Part shown: in pieces, positions 8,696-17,944 of the stretch | Numbering within the stretch: position 1 is the stretch's first letter | How the letters are laid out: each line of letters starts with the position of its first letter | NCBI GenBank assembly: GCA_024636555.1 | Contig: JAGXGW010000005.1 | Span: forward strand, 1-64,000 | Origin: Paracoccaceae bacterium | GTDB taxonomy: Bacteria > Pseudomonadota > Alphaproteobacteria > Rhodobacterales > Rhodobacteraceae | Length of the DNA: 64,000 nt | Reading direction: 5' to 3' | Position numbers and translations under genes: made by a program | The notes under the pieces: model-generated | Seen by the model: only the letters and a program-made list of their open reading frames with translations | Told to the model about the DNA's origin: nothing | The model's database searches: none

Positions 8696-10891
8696 TCACG
8701 GTTCTCCGGCACTTTTGTATTCATAGCGGTAACTTGCCGTATAACCGTAAGAACTCGACGCTTTCGCGCGCGCGGGGTCATAGCCGTTCAGGACTGCCCC
8801 GGCGAGTGTGACACCGGAACTGCGGAGCAGGCGGTTCATCGCATCGATCTCCCGTACCGGTGTGACGTCAAAGCGGGCCACCGCGATGGTTGCCCCTGCC
8901 TGACGGCCAACGATGACAGGATCGGTCACAGCAAGTGCCGGAGGTGTGTCGATGATGATGAGATCAAACCGGCTGTCGAGTTGCGCCATCAGATCCTTGA
9001 GGCTCGATGACATCAGCAGCTCGGACGGGTTGGGCGGATAATGCCCGGTCGTGATCACAGACAGTTTGGGGATCGGGCCGGGCATCAGAATCTTGTCCAG
9101 CTTGGCATCGCCGGCCAGAAAATCCGCCAGCCCCGGCTGATCCTTTGGAAGATCGAAATATCGCCGCAAGTAACCCCGCCGGATATCGGCATCCACGAGA
9201 CAGACACGCTGCCCCGCCTGCGCGGCCACCACCGCAAGATTGACCGCTGTGAAGGATTTGCCCACCCCCGGCGCGGGGCTTGTCAGCGCGACGGAATTGG
9301 TGCGGCTGTCCATCATCGCGAAATGCAGGCTCGTGCGGAGAGAGCGAAACCCCTCCACGGCAAGGTCACCCGGATCGGTCAGCGCAAGTATCGGAATCGC
9401 GCCCTTCCGTTTATGGGCATTTTCAGCCTGTGGTGCGATATTGATCGTTGCATAGACCAGCAGACCCAGCGCATCGATCTGCTCCGCGCTTTGCACACCG
9501 CGCCGCAGCCACAGCCGCAGGAACACGACGGCGACACCGAGCATCAGGCCCAAAAGAACGCCCACGGCGATGATACGGCGTTCCTGCGGCGCAATCGGGA
9601 TTGGCGAGGCACGGGCGACATCGACGATACGCACATTGCCGATTGTGCTGGCGCGGAGCACTTGCAACTCTTGTGCGCGGTTCCGCAACTGGCCGTAGAC
9701 CTCGCGCGTGATTTCGAGATTGCGGGTCAGGTTGAAAACCTCCCGCTGGGTTTCCGGCAGATCACCCACGTCGGCACGCAACCGTTCCAGCCGGTCTTCC
9801 AGACGCGCCCGGTTCGTCAGTAGCTGCTGGTATGTCGGGTGGTTCGAAGTGTAACGGGTGGACAGCTCATCCTCCTGCGCGTCCAACTGCTGCAACTCGA
9901 CTTCGATCGAACTGACCTGCGTCAAAAGGCTTTGAGCTTCGAAACCCAGATCAATCGCCTGCTGTGCCTGACGATAGGTGTTCAGCGCGTTCTCGGCGTT
10001 CCGCATGGCCTCTTCGGCCTCGGGCAGCTGGCTTTCCACGAATTCGAGGCTGCTTTGCGCCTCTGCGGCCGAGCGGGAGATGTTCTGGCGCAGATAGGCC
10101 TGTGTGATGGCATGCAAGGCGCGCTCGATCTCGCGTCTGTCGCCCCCTTGTAGCGAAAGCTCCAGAATATTGGATTGACCGCCACGCTCGAAGATCGACA
10201 GACGGCTGCGAAGGCCCAGGATGGCGGCGCTTTCGTCGATCTGTGCCAGAATGAACTCGCGCCCCGGCGCACCCTCCAGCGCGCGCACGCGCAGGCCAAA
10301 ACCCAGCAACTCGTCCGTGATCTGCTGACCCACCTGCCCCGTGATTTCCCGCTGATCCGGCAGCAAAAGCGTGAAACGCGAGGCGTCTTCCGATGTGACA
10401 GTCAACAGGATCTTCTGACCCAGCCAGTGTGGTGGCACTTCGAGCAGATCAAGTTCGATCCTCTCGCCGCCGTTTGCGAAGGATCGCAAAAAGTCGAATT
10501 CCGGCAGGCTCAGGTTCAACTGATTGAGTGCCTCACCCACCAAAGGCAACCGCCGGGGCATTGTGATCCAGTCCATATGGGTGTCGGCAACGGCCTGCCC
10601 CAGCACGAGACGTGAGTTCAGGATCTCAATCTCGGTCACGCTGCGCGGTGAACCGGCGGTGAGTTCCCGCACCGATGTCGGTAGCGACATCTGGCCACCA
10701 TTCTCTTCCAGTTGCATCAGCGCGTCCGCGCGGAAAGTGGGCGGCGTGCTTTTTGCGACAAGGAACGCGGCAAGCCCGAAAACCAGCGTGAAGCCAAGGA
10801 TCCAGTATTTGCCCGCCCAGACCTGCCGCAGCAACTGGCTCATATCGGCATCGGGTGCATCGGGATGATCATCCATCACAGGTGCCGTCAT
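8696..10891 (-). CDS. wzc: Polysaccharide co-polymerase with fused tyrosine autokinase (Wzc/ExoP type)
   Basis: 731 residues. The N-terminal Wzz/GumC part is bounded by transmembrane segments near residues 32-50 and 440-460, with a long periplasmic coiled coil between them. The C-terminal BY-kinase has Walker A TSPAPGVGKSFTAVN (near residue 543), Walker A' CLVDADIRRG and Walker B LIIIDTPPA (near 647). A tyrosine cluster, YGYTASYRYEY, lies at the extreme C-terminus. Cycles of autophosphorylation and dephosphorylation of that tail control chain length and export with Wza. The cognate phosphatase gene lies 3 bases upstream and the Wza gene just before it. Confidence 0.92.
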   Translation of the reverse strand: MTAPVMDDHPDAPDADMSQLLRQVWAGKYWILGFTLVFGLAAFLVAKSTPPTFRADALMQLEENGGQMSLPTSVRELTAGSPRSVTEIEILNSRLVLGQAVADTHMDWITMPRRLPLVGEALNQLNLSLPEFDFLRSFANGGERIELDLLEVPPHWLGQKILLTVTSEDASRFTLLLPDQREITGQVGQQITDELLGFGLRVRALEGAPGREFILAQIDESAAILGLRSRLSIFERGGQSNILELSLQGGDRREIERALHAITQAYLRQNISRSAAEAQSSLEFVESQLPEAEEAMRNAENALNTYRQAQQAIDLGFEAQSLLTQVSSIEVELQQLDAQEDELSTRYTSNHPTYQQLLTNRARLEDRLERLRADVGDLPETQREVFNLTRNLEITREVYGQLRNRAQELQVLRASTIGNVRIVDVARASPIPIAPQERRIIAVGVLLGLMLGVAVVFLRLWLRRGVQSAEQIDALGLLVYATINIAPQAENAHKRKGAIPILALTDPGDLAVEGFRSLRTSLHFAMMDSRTNSVALTSPAPGVGKSFTAVNLAVVAAQAGQRVCLVDADIRRGYLRRYFDLPKDQPGLADFLAGDAKLDKILMPGPIPKLSVITTGHYPPNPSELLMSSSLKDLMAQLDSRFDLIIIDTPPALAVTDPVIVGRQAGATIAVARFDVTPVREIDAMNRLLRSSGVTLAGAVLNGYDPARAKASSSYGYTASYRYEYKSAGEP

Positions 10892-10894
10892 CGT

Positions 10895-11335
10895 CTACTC
10901 CCTCGGCGCAAGCCGCTTGGCCCATTCATAAGCCGCAGTGGATATGGCCGTGTATATCGTCTCGTGAAACTGAATTGGTTTCAAATAGGGATCTGCAATA
11001 CCCCTGCCGGTTGTCCATTTGTCGAATAACATGACACGACCATCAAGGTGATGGGCAACTCGCGCAATCTCGCGTTTGTGACCGGGCTCCATGACAAGGA
11101 TCAAGTCATGGCCGACACCGATATCCGCGGTGAACTGGCGCGCGACGTGACCGTGTAAGGACAGCCCATGCGCTGCGGCCACCTTGCTTGTTGTTTTGTC
11201 GGCTGGTTTGCCCACCAGGGCATTGATGCCAGCCGACGTCACTTCAAGTTCAGGTAATGCCTGCCGCAAGAGCCGTTCGCCCAAAGGCGAGCGGCATATG
11301 TTGCCGACACAGACCACGAGCACCGAATTGAACAT
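10895..11335 (-). CDS. wzb: Low-molecular-weight protein tyrosine phosphatase (Wzb type)
   Basis: 146 residues, typical length. The P-loop C-x5-R motif CVGNICRSPLGERLL is at residues 9-23, and the general-acid loop appears as IADPYLKP near residue 116 (Asp-Pro). It removes phosphate from the C-terminal tyrosines of the Wzc-type kinase, keeping the export complex cycling. It sits between wza and wzc with gaps of 6 and 3 bases, the usual operon order. Confidence 0.92.
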   Translation of the reverse strand: MFNSVLVVCVGNICRSPLGERLLRQALPELEVTSAGINALVGKPADKTTSKVAAAHGLSLHGHVARQFTADIGVGHDLILVMEPGHKREIARVAHHLDGRVMLFDKWTTGRGIADPYLKPIQFHETIYTAISTAAYEWAKRLAPRE

Positions 11336-11341
11336 GGCGCA

Positions 11342-12406
11342 TCAATCGGTGCCAAGTGCGTCAAGCCCGCCCGCGACGCTGATGGTTGGCAAGATGGCAC
11401 TGATCGTGTCGTTCCACCGGCCAAGTGGCGAGCGCGTCACAAAAACCACGTCATTCGGCACCAGATTGAAATGTGTTCCCAGAACAAACCCCGTCGGCGT
11501 GCTGGTATCAAGCTGGTAGACATTGATCACCGGCCCGTTGCGGCGGAACACGAATATTCCGCGCGCATCCGAGCGGACATCGGCCAGCCCGCCCTGACGG
11601 GTCACCGCTTGCGTCAACGAGATGTCATCGTCGGACAAGTCGATCGTTGCAGGGCTGACGATCTGACCCAGCAAAAAGGCATCCATTGCCCGACGGCGCG
11701 GAACAGAAATCGTATCGCCATCGATCAGGATCGGGTTGTTGGTCAGACGGCCACCCCGCAGGAAGGTGTCGAAATTGATGTTATACGTCTGTCCGCGCCG
11801 TTGCAGCGTCACGCGCGAGCTGTCGGCGTTTTCTGTCAGACCACCTGCAGCACTGATGGCCTCAAGCAGTGTCAGCGGCACATTTGTCAGCTGCTGGCGG
11901 TTGGGCGTGTCCACCTCGCCCGTGACCACAACGGCTTGCGAGTTGAAGGATGCGACCCGTACCTCAAGCTGTGGATCGGGAATGAACTCCGCCAGACTGG
12001 TCTGCAAATCCGCACGCACCTGCTCGGGCGCCTTGCCCCGCGCCTCCACCTGCCCGACGAAGGGATAGAAGAACGTGCCGTCTGCCTGCACACGAAAGCC
12101 CGATTCCGCAGCGCTCCGCATCGGTCCGGCTGGCAGTGTCAGTTCCGGATGGTCGAACACGTCGATGCTCAGGATGTCGCCCACACCGATCCGGTAGTTC
12201 CAGACCTGACTGTCCGGCACGGTCTGCGACCCGGGAGTCCTGCGCGATTGCGAGAAGGTCGCAACATTGTTGGCGTCCAGACGCGTGACGATCACATTGT
12301 CGGGCAATTGTGCCTGTCCGCGTTCGTCAATCGGGAACTCGGTGAAACCTTGCGTACATGCTGCAAGAAAAACAGTCATGACCATTGAACCGATCAATTT
12401 ACGCAT
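11342..12406 (-). CDS. wza: Outer-membrane polysaccharide export lipoprotein (Wza/GumB type)
   Basis: 354 residues from the ATG at 12406; a GTG four codons upstream (12418) is possible, but GGAG is better placed for the ATG. The signal peptide MRKLIGSMVMTVFLAACTQG carries a lipobox LAAC. The polysaccharide export (PES) domain begins around residue 70 (YRIGVGDILSIDVFDHPELT) and is followed by SLBB repeats with the usual VVVTGEVDTP pattern. The protein forms the outer-membrane channel for the polymer. It is the first gene of the wza-wzb-wzc operon, divergent from an acetyltransferase gene across a 733-base gap. Confidence 0.92.
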   Translation of the reverse strand: MRKLIGSMVMTVFLAACTQGFTEFPIDERGQAQLPDNVIVTRLDANNVATFSQSRRTPGSQTVPDSQVWNYRIGVGDILSIDVFDHPELTLPAGPMRSAAESGFRVQADGTFFYPFVGQVEARGKAPEQVRADLQTSLAEFIPDPQLEVRVASFNSQAVVVTGEVDTPNRQQLTNVPLTLLEAISAAGGLTENADSSRVTLQRRGQTYNINFDTFLRGGRLTNNPILIDGDTISVPRRRAMDAFLLGQIVSPATIDLSDDDISLTQAVTRQGGLADVRSDARGIFVFRRNGPVINVYQLDTSTPTGFVLGTHFNLVPNDVVFVTRSPLGRWNDTISAILPTISVAGGLDALGTD

Positions 12407-13139
12407 CGTTGTCTCCACATCCCGTGCTGGCCGGCTTTACGCCGTTGCCAAAGTTTTTTGCCGAAGCTGTTCCACAGGGACCGTCGACGGATACGCAACA
12501 CAAGATGTAGTATTAAACAAAAGCCACGATTTGCGGCGAACAGTCCTTGGTAAGCCTATACCTACCGGGACTTTAATAGCCTATCCGTTCAAGAGTAAAC
12601 ACCTCTTGAACGCAAAATGTGGAGGATCGGGCCGTAACCAGCACGGTTACAGCATGATTGACGTCTGAACTCTGTGAGCGACCGCGCCGATTTATATCCG
12701 GCCAAGCTGTTCAGCGTAGAAACTTGTACAGGATCTGACATGCCCCGCATCCACACTAAATCAACGATCATTCTAACTTTTGTTCAGTATCAGTACGTTA
12801 CCTTTTCGTTTTTGATGCCCGGTCATGCTACACCTTATTTTTTCACCATGTTCGCCCCAGACCGACACCACGTCTTTGTGACATTTATGTAGGCCCATCG
12901 TCAGGGCAAGCCATGCGCATGATCCGAAAATCGTTTACGCCTCTTTCTCTTGCTCGTGGATCAACGGTAGCATTGAGTTGCAGAGTGATCAACCTAGATG
13001 CGTTGTCCGGTTGAATTGGCAAGCGAACCAAGCTTCGGGATGTGTCACACGAGGTAAGTGACGCACTTGGATTTGCCCGTTCGGACAGTATGGTACCAAG
13101 TGGTCGAGACGGGAAAGTATTGATGTTCGAGATTCCAGA
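12407..13139. other. 733-base divergent intergenic region upstream of wza
   Basis: No convincing gene: the short ORFs here lack a coding look and ribosome binding sites. The region is AT-richer than its flanks. It holds a perfect 10-bp inverted repeat (listed separately) and a small TGTGTCACA palindrome near 13038. It must contain the promoters for wza on the minus strand and the acetyltransferase on the plus strand. It is one of the longest non-coding stretches in the window and a candidate control region for the polysaccharide genes. Confidence 0.5.
12586..12612. repeat. Perfect 10-bp inverted repeat (operator candidate)
   Basis: Arms CGTTCAAGAG (12586-12595) and CTCTTGAACG (12603-12612) are exact reverse complements around a 7-base centre. 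No T-run follows on either side, so it does not look like a terminator. Its position about 180 bases upstream of wza fits a dimeric regulator site, but no regulator is assigned. Confidence 0.6.
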
Positions 13140-13688
13140 ATGACAGATTTACAGGGTCGGCCTGCAGCGGCTGTTTCTTCCACCGATCCGGATTGGTCCC
13201 GTGAGCATCTTTTCAGGTTGTGGGACCCGTCACGGCGATTGTTGAAAGCTGTTCGCGCCTATCAGGCCCTCGAAGGGTCGACAGGTCTTTGGTCCGGCGT
13301 TCTCAGGAAAGTCTGTGTCTTGCGACACAGGTTCTGGAGTGTTGTGACGGGAGCGGAGATAGATCTGAATACCAAAATCGGCGGCGGGCTGTTGCTGCCA
13401 CATCCAAACGGTATTGTTATTCATCGTCTAGCGGAGATCGGGCCGAATTGCCTGATCTTCCAGCAAGTCACTCTCGGCACCACAGGGGATGGAGGATATC
13501 CCCGGATTGGCGGCCATGTCGATATCGGAGCCGGAGCGCGGGTTCTGGGGGGAGTGGTGGTTGGTGATCATGCGGTGATCGGCGCGAATGCTGTGGTGCT
13601 GGTTGATGTTCCACCTTATGGCCGCGCCGTCGGGGTGCCTGCTGTCGTATCGCTCAGAAAGACTGATGCGACGGATTTGCCGGTCTAA
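13140..13688 (+). CDS. Serine-acetyltransferase-like hexapeptide-repeat acetyltransferase
   Basis: 182 residues. The second half is a left-handed beta helix of hexapeptide repeats (GGGLLLPHPNGIVIH, IFQQVTLGT, GGHVDIGAGARVLGG, VIGANAVVLVDVP), close to the serine O-acetyltransferase family. It is shorter than true CysE and lacks the CysE N-terminal helical domain. Such short versions are common in capsule and exopolysaccharide loci, where they O-acetylate a sugar. The ribosome binding site is weak. It is flanked by wza (divergent) and a GT26 gene (convergent, 14 bases away). Confidence 0.78.
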   Translation: MTDLQGRPAAAVSSTDPDWSREHLFRLWDPSRRLLKAVRAYQALEGSTGLWSGVLRKVCVLRHRFWSVVTGAEIDLNTKIGGGLLLPHPNGIVIHRLAEIGPNCLIFQQVTLGTTGDGGYPRIGGHVDIGAGARVLGGVVVGDHAVIGANAVVLVDVPPYGRAVGVPAVVSLRKTDATDLPV

Positions 13689-13702
13689 GTTTGACGTTGG
13701 AG

Positions 13703-14464
13703 TCAGAATTGTCCGGCAAAACGCTGTCTCAGCGCGCGTATCGTATGGCCCGGCAGGATGCTGAAACATAGCGCATAGCGAGTAATCATCCGGCGCGGTT
13801 GGCTCAGCAGACGCCACAGCCATTCGAGGGCGAGCTTGCGCACCCACAACGGGGCGCGGACCTGACTGCCCGAGAGAAAATCCAGCCCTGCGCCGATCGA
13901 GGCAAAGCCGACCTGCGGGGCGGTGACGCGTCCTCTGGCGGCAAACAGCTCCTGCTTGGGAGCACCCAGAGCGATGAAGCAAAGCCGCGCTCCGCTTTGG
14001 GCCACGTCACGCAAAATGGCATCGGCCTGGGGCCCCTCGGGATCAAAGCCGAAAGGTGGCGCAATGCTACAGGCTACAACCAGACCGGGAACCGCCTGTC
14101 GGAGGGCTTCGGCGGCACGGCGCAAGCTCTCGTCTGTGCTCCCGACCAGCGCAACCGTTTGTCCCGCCCCTGCCGCCCAATGCGCCAAAGGAACAACGAG
14201 ATCCGAGCCTGGCATCAGCGTGACAGGCTGGCGCGCCAGCCGCGCGAGCCAAACGATCGGGTTACCATCGGCAACCACAAGATCTTGTCTCTGGTAGGCC
14301 GCTCTGAATTCGGGATCAGCCGCAAGTTTCACCAGATGATCCAGATTGAGAGTCGCCAGTGCAAAGCCGCGCCCCGAGGAGAGCCTGTCTGTCACTTCGG
14401 CTTCCAAAGCGTTTCTTGTGGCGATGTTCACGGCAATTTCGCCATTGCCTGTGCGGAATTTCAT
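13703..14464 (-). CDS. WecG/TagA/CpsF family glycosyltransferase (GT26)
   Basis: 253 residues. Diagnostic segments are ATLNLDHLVKLAADPEFRAA, VVADGNPIVWLARL, the GAPKQELF motif near residue 165, FASIGAGLDFLSG, and the closing LEWLWRLLSQPRR. The family adds N-acetylmannosaminuronate, N-acetylmannosamine or a similar sugar to an undecaprenyl-linked intermediate at the membrane. It probably acts in assembly of the repeat unit encoded here. Convergent with the acetyltransferase gene and divergent from a GT2 gene (153-base gap). Confidence 0.9.
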   Translation of the reverse strand: MKFRTGNGEIAVNIATRNALEAEVTDRLSSGRGFALATLNLDHLVKLAADPEFRAAYQRQDLVVADGNPIVWLARLARQPVTLMPGSDLVVPLAHWAAGAGQTVALVGSTDESLRRAAEALRQAVPGLVVACSIAPPFGFDPEGPQADAILRDVAQSGARLCFIALGAPKQELFAARGRVTAPQVGFASIGAGLDFLSGSQVRAPLWVRKLALEWLWRLLSQPRRMITRYALCFSILPGHTIRALRQRFAGQF

Positions 14465-14617
14465 GTTGAAAACAGCCCTGATCTGATCCGGTGTGTTCGA
14501 CTTGCGGTGTTCTATCCAAGAAAGCGTTTCAATTGCGACACAATACTGACAGGTTCTGATAGTTGAAACGGAACAAACTCTATCCAGCGCAGATTTTTAA
14601 GTCCCGGAGCGAACGTA

Positions 14618-15634
14618 ATGACCTCTGCCGCCCTGCCTGCCAACAAAGTTGCAGCCGTTGCCATTGGCCGCAATGAAGGCGACAGGCTGAAGCGTTGTTT
14701 GACATCGCTGACGCAGCAAGTCGAACGTGTTGTCTATGTCGACAGCGGATCGCGTGACGACAGTGTCGCTTTCGCACGATCCTTGGGCGTTCAGGTCGTC
14801 GAACTGGACATGACCCGCCCGTTCACAGCAGCGCGCGCGCGTAATGCCGGTTTCGCGGCGCTGATGGCGGATGAAGCTTTGCCCGAATATGTGCAATTCG
14901 TCGACGGGGATTGCGCAATCGTCGATGGTTGGATCGCGGTGGCTGTGGCACATCTCGACGGGCAGCCCTCGCTCGGGTTGGTCACCGGCTGGCGCGCCGA
15001 GATCGCGCCGGAGCGGAGCGTTTATAATGCCATGTGCGACGTCGAATGGCACCGCCCCGCGGGCCCGATCACGGCCTGTGGTGGCGATATGATGGTGCGG
15101 CGCTCTGCCTTTGAAGGCGTGGGCGGTTTGAACCCTGATCTGATTGCCGGAGAAGATGAAGAGTTCTGTCTGCGATTGGGTCAAGCTGGTTGGGGGCTGG
15201 AGAGACTGCCGTTGCCCATGACCAGCCACGATGCCGCGATGACGCGGTTTTCGGAATGGTGGCAACGTGCGGTCCGGGCGGGCCATGCTTTCGCGCAGAT
15301 CGGACGAATGCATCCCGCCCATTTCCGTGCCGAGCGACGACGTATCGCCCTTTATGGTGTGGCCTTGCCGCTGGTATTTTTAGCAGGCTTTCTGATTGCC
15401 TTGAGTGGTAGAGCTTTTCTCGGCCTTATGCTGAGCATGATGGTGCTGATGATATACGCGTTGAGCTGGCTACGCACGATGCAGGGCCTGAACCGTAATG
15501 GTCTGCCAGCTGGCAAATCAGCCCATCACGCGATCTTTCTGACGCTGTCAAAGTTCCCAAACCTGATTGGTGTGCTGACCTACCATTCGCGCAGGTTGCG
15601 CCAGCGCGAGATGCGATTGATCGAGTATAAGTAG
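14618..15634 (+). CDS. Glycosyltransferase family 2, membrane-associated
   Basis: 338 residues. The GT-A domain starts with VAAVAIGRNEGDRLKRCLTS; VVYVDSGSRDDSV gives the first nucleotide-binding Asp and QFVDGDCAI the DxD-like motif near residue 95. EDEEFCLRL supplies the ED base further on. A hydrophobic hairpin near residues 247-285 (LPLVFLAGFLIALSG, LGLMLSMMVLMIYALSW) probably anchors it to the membrane. GGAG upstream supports the ATG at 14618. The next glycosyltransferase starts 2 bases after the stop. Confidence 0.87.
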   Translation: MTSAALPANKVAAVAIGRNEGDRLKRCLTSLTQQVERVVYVDSGSRDDSVAFARSLGVQVVELDMTRPFTAARARNAGFAALMADEALPEYVQFVDGDCAIVDGWIAVAVAHLDGQPSLGLVTGWRAEIAPERSVYNAMCDVEWHRPAGPITACGGDMMVRRSAFEGVGGLNPDLIAGEDEEFCLRLGQAGWGLERLPLPMTSHDAAMTRFSEWWQRAVRAGHAFAQIGRMHPAHFRAERRRIALYGVALPLVFLAGFLIALSGRAFLGLMLSMMVLMIYALSWLRTMQGLNRNGLPAGKSAHHAIFLTLSKFPNLIGVLTYHSRRLRQREMRLIEYK

Positions 15635-15636
15635 CT

Positions 15637-16854
15637 GTGAAACTAGAAACGGTGAGAAGTTTGTCCGAATATCCAGAGAGCAAAGAAATGCGTCTGTTAA
15701 TGTGTGCCCCGGCACCAGTTAGTGATGGTGGAGGCGAACTCAAGCTCGATACAAAGTTTGTTGATGGGATGTTTACGCATGTGCGCGACTGGGGTGGCCC
15801 GATCACTTGCATACTGTGGCGAACTGATCAGGATATACCTTTCGGAAAAGTTTACCCTCGCTCTGACCTGCCGTTTGAGCTAATAATTCTCGATCAGAAA
15901 GAGCCCCTCCCAGAATACGTTCTGGAGGGGGTTTCTGTGGCAATGTTGTCAGCAGACTTGCCGGACATTGGCTTCTTGGCCCGTCAGGTTCGCAGAGCCA
16001 AATTGCCCTTTGTGGTTGCTATTGAATACACACTCGCGACACGCTTGCGTATACTGTGGCTAGACGGTCGCGGTTCACCTTTACGGCGACTGCGATCCGC
16101 CATTTGGTTATTGTCTCATGAACGCAAAGCACAAAAGGCTATGCGCTGTGCCGATGGCGTCCAGTTCAACGGGTTTCCGGCCAGAGACAGCTACTCCAAG
16201 CTGAATTCAAACAACTTACTCTATCTCGATAATCGTATGTCACCCTCAATGTTTATTTCAGCCTTGGAGCTGTCCGAGAAAGAAGATCGGTTACGCCAAG
16301 GCGCGCCTTTACGGCTCATCCACTCCGGGCGCTTGGAATACCTCAAAGGCTCGCAAGATCTGCCGCAGTTGATGGGTCTACTACGAGAAAAGGGTATTAA
16401 TGCAACGCTTGACGTTTTCGGCGCTGGAAGTTTGTCTGGGAAACTTCGAACCGAATTCGCACCATACGGCGAGAGTGTCAAAATGCACGAGCCTGTGGAT
16501 TTTGAAACTGAACTTGTTCCAATCAATCGCACCAAGGCTGATATCTTTATCAGTTGTCATCGGCAGCAGGACCCGTCTTGTTCCTATCTGGAGGCAATGG
16601 GCTGCGGGCTGGCTGTGGCAGGTTATGCAAACCAGATGTGGAGCGGTCTGCAAGGTGCGAGCAGGGCCGGTGGGATCGCTCCACTTGCCGATATCCCCGC
16701 TTTGGCAAAGATCATAGCTCATTGGGACAAGGATCGTGAAACGCTGACTTCGACTTGCGCCGACGGGGTGGAATTCGCCCGCCAACATAGTTTTCCCACT
16801 GAGTTCAAGAAGCGCATGGATCATATTCGATCGGTGGCGATAAAATGGGCCTGA
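15637..16854 (+). CDS. Glycosyltransferase, GT-B (family 4-like)
   Basis: 405 residues from a GTG at 15637; an in-frame ATG at 15688 (MRLLMCAPAPVSDGGGELK) is an equally possible start, with a weak ribosome binding site in either case. LRLIHSGRLEYLKGSQDLP and the DPSCSYLEAMGCGLAV E-rich donor-site element mark a family-4-like C-terminal domain. The N-terminal half is divergent. Base composition is visibly more AT-rich than its neighbours, with TTA, ATA and AGA-type codons, which suggests separate acquisition. It follows the GT2 gene with no gap. Substrate unknown. Confidence 0.78.
   Translation: MKLETVRSLSEYPESKEMRLLMCAPAPVSDGGGELKLDTKFVDGMFTHVRDWGGPITCILWRTDQDIPFGKVYPRSDLPFELIILDQKEPLPEYVLEGVSVAMLSADLPDIGFLARQVRRAKLPFVVAIEYTLATRLRILWLDGRGSPLRRLRSAIWLLSHERKAQKAMRCADGVQFNGFPARDSYSKLNSNNLLYLDNRMSPSMFISALELSEKEDRLRQGAPLRLIHSGRLEYLKGSQDLPQLMGLLREKGINATLDVFGAGSLSGKLRTEFAPYGESVKMHEPVDFETELVPINRTKADIFISCHRQQDPSCSYLEAMGCGLAVAGYANQMWSGLQGASRAGGIAPLADIPALAKIIAHWDKDRETLTSTCADGVEFARQHSFPTEFKKRMDHIRSVAIKWA
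15904..15930 (+). repeat. Strong hairpin inside the glycosyltransferase gene
   Basis: CCCCTCCCAGAA (15904-15915) pairs with TTCTGGAGGGG (15920-15930) with one bulged C and a 4-base loop, followed by GTTTCT. It resembles an intrinsic terminator but lies inside codons early in the coding sequence and has a poor T-run. It may reduce read-through or may be chance. Confidence 0.45.
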
Positions 16855-17044
16855 TCAAAAAAGCGCATCAGGCGTGCGGCAAGAAATTGAAGGTTACATC
16901 TATTTGAATTTTTTTGCTGTGCCGAACATTAGGTTAGTAACCTGACTGCTTAAAATCGCCTCTTTCTGTCTCTAGGATACGAAAAAGGTTGGTGAGCAGG
17001 ACACCACAAGGCATCCAGTTTATAGTTCAGAAAGTTATCCCATC

Positions 17045-17914
17045 GTGCGACAAGACAGAATGAAAGAATACGTTTCCAGACGCCGCAAGACGACCCGGCT
17101 GGGGAAGGGTGCGCGCGAGAAGATATTGTCGCGGATCACTGAACTGGTGCCGCGCGATTCTCCTGTGCCTGCTATCTTGACCCAGAACATGACCTTTCCC
17201 GCCCCGCGTGTCGTCGATAGCTGGAACGACATGGCGCATATCTCGGTCAACGAGGCGCTGCTTGATCGCAATCTGGTGATCACCGCGAACCGGACCGATC
17301 CGGCCCATAGCGCGTTTGAGGTTTTGCGGACACGGCTGCTACTGGCTCTGGCCGAGAATGGCTGGAAACGTGTTGCCATCACCTCGCCCACCGACGGGTG
17401 TGGCAAGACCTTTACGGCCGTCAATCTGGCGGTTGCGATGTCGCGCTACGAGGGGTGTCACACCGTGTTGCTGGATATGGACATGCGCCGGCCGGGGAAT
17501 ATGGCTGATATGCTGGGGGCGCGGGCGCCCGGCAGCATGGCCGAGTTTTTACGGGGTGGTCGTGCGGTGGAGACCCATCTGCTGCGGATGGGGCAGAACC
17601 TGCTCAAGATCGGGCCGAATCTGGCGATCGGTTTGAACGACAGGGTCGAATCCTATGCGTCCGAAATCCTGAAACATGCGGATACGACACGCGTGCTGGA
17701 CCGGATGATGTCCGAGATGAAGCCCGACGTCGTTCTCTACGACATGCCTTCGGTGTTGTCGCATGATGACGTGCTGGCCTTCCGGCACCATTTTGATGCA
17801 GTGCTGCTGGTCTCTGGCGGCAGTGTCACCTCGGCGGAGGATCTGGCCGAGGTGGTGCGCCGGATGGGGGATAACACCCCGCTTCTGGGGGTGGTGCTGA
17901 ACCGGGGCGAATAA
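17045..17914 (+). CDS. Stand-alone BY-kinase-like ATPase of polysaccharide export (CpsD/CapB type)
   Basis: 289 residues from a GTG at 17045 (ATG at 17060 also possible). A basic N-terminus (KEYVSRRRKTTRLGKGARE) precedes the P-loop domain: Walker A ITSPTDGCGKTFTAVN near residue 120, Walker A' VLLDMDMRRPGN, and Walker B VVLYDMPSVL near residue 233. No transmembrane segment is present, and the C-terminus lacks a tyrosine cluster. It looks like the cytoplasmic half of a split Wzc, paired with the convergent Wzz-like gene 30 bases away. Without the tyrosine tail, the usual phosphorylation cycle is doubtful. Confidence 0.83.
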   Translation: MRQDRMKEYVSRRRKTTRLGKGAREKILSRITELVPRDSPVPAILTQNMTFPAPRVVDSWNDMAHISVNEALLDRNLVITANRTDPAHSAFEVLRTRLLLALAENGWKRVAITSPTDGCGKTFTAVNLAVAMSRYEGCHTVLLDMDMRRPGNMADMLGARAPGSMAEFLRGGRAVETHLLRMGQNLLKIGPNLAIGLNDRVESYASEILKHADTTRVLDRMMSEMKPDVVLYDMPSVLSHDDVLAFRHHFDAVLLVSGGSVTSAEDLAEVVRRMGDNTPLLGVVLNRGE

Positions 17915-17944
17915 CCTGCTGGACCGGTGCAAGCTGTCGCTGGC

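Noticed and set aside
12674-12892. A 72-codon ORF in the gap upstream of wza
   Set aside because: No ribosome binding site, no recognisable protein features, and it lies in AT-rich promoter-like DNA.
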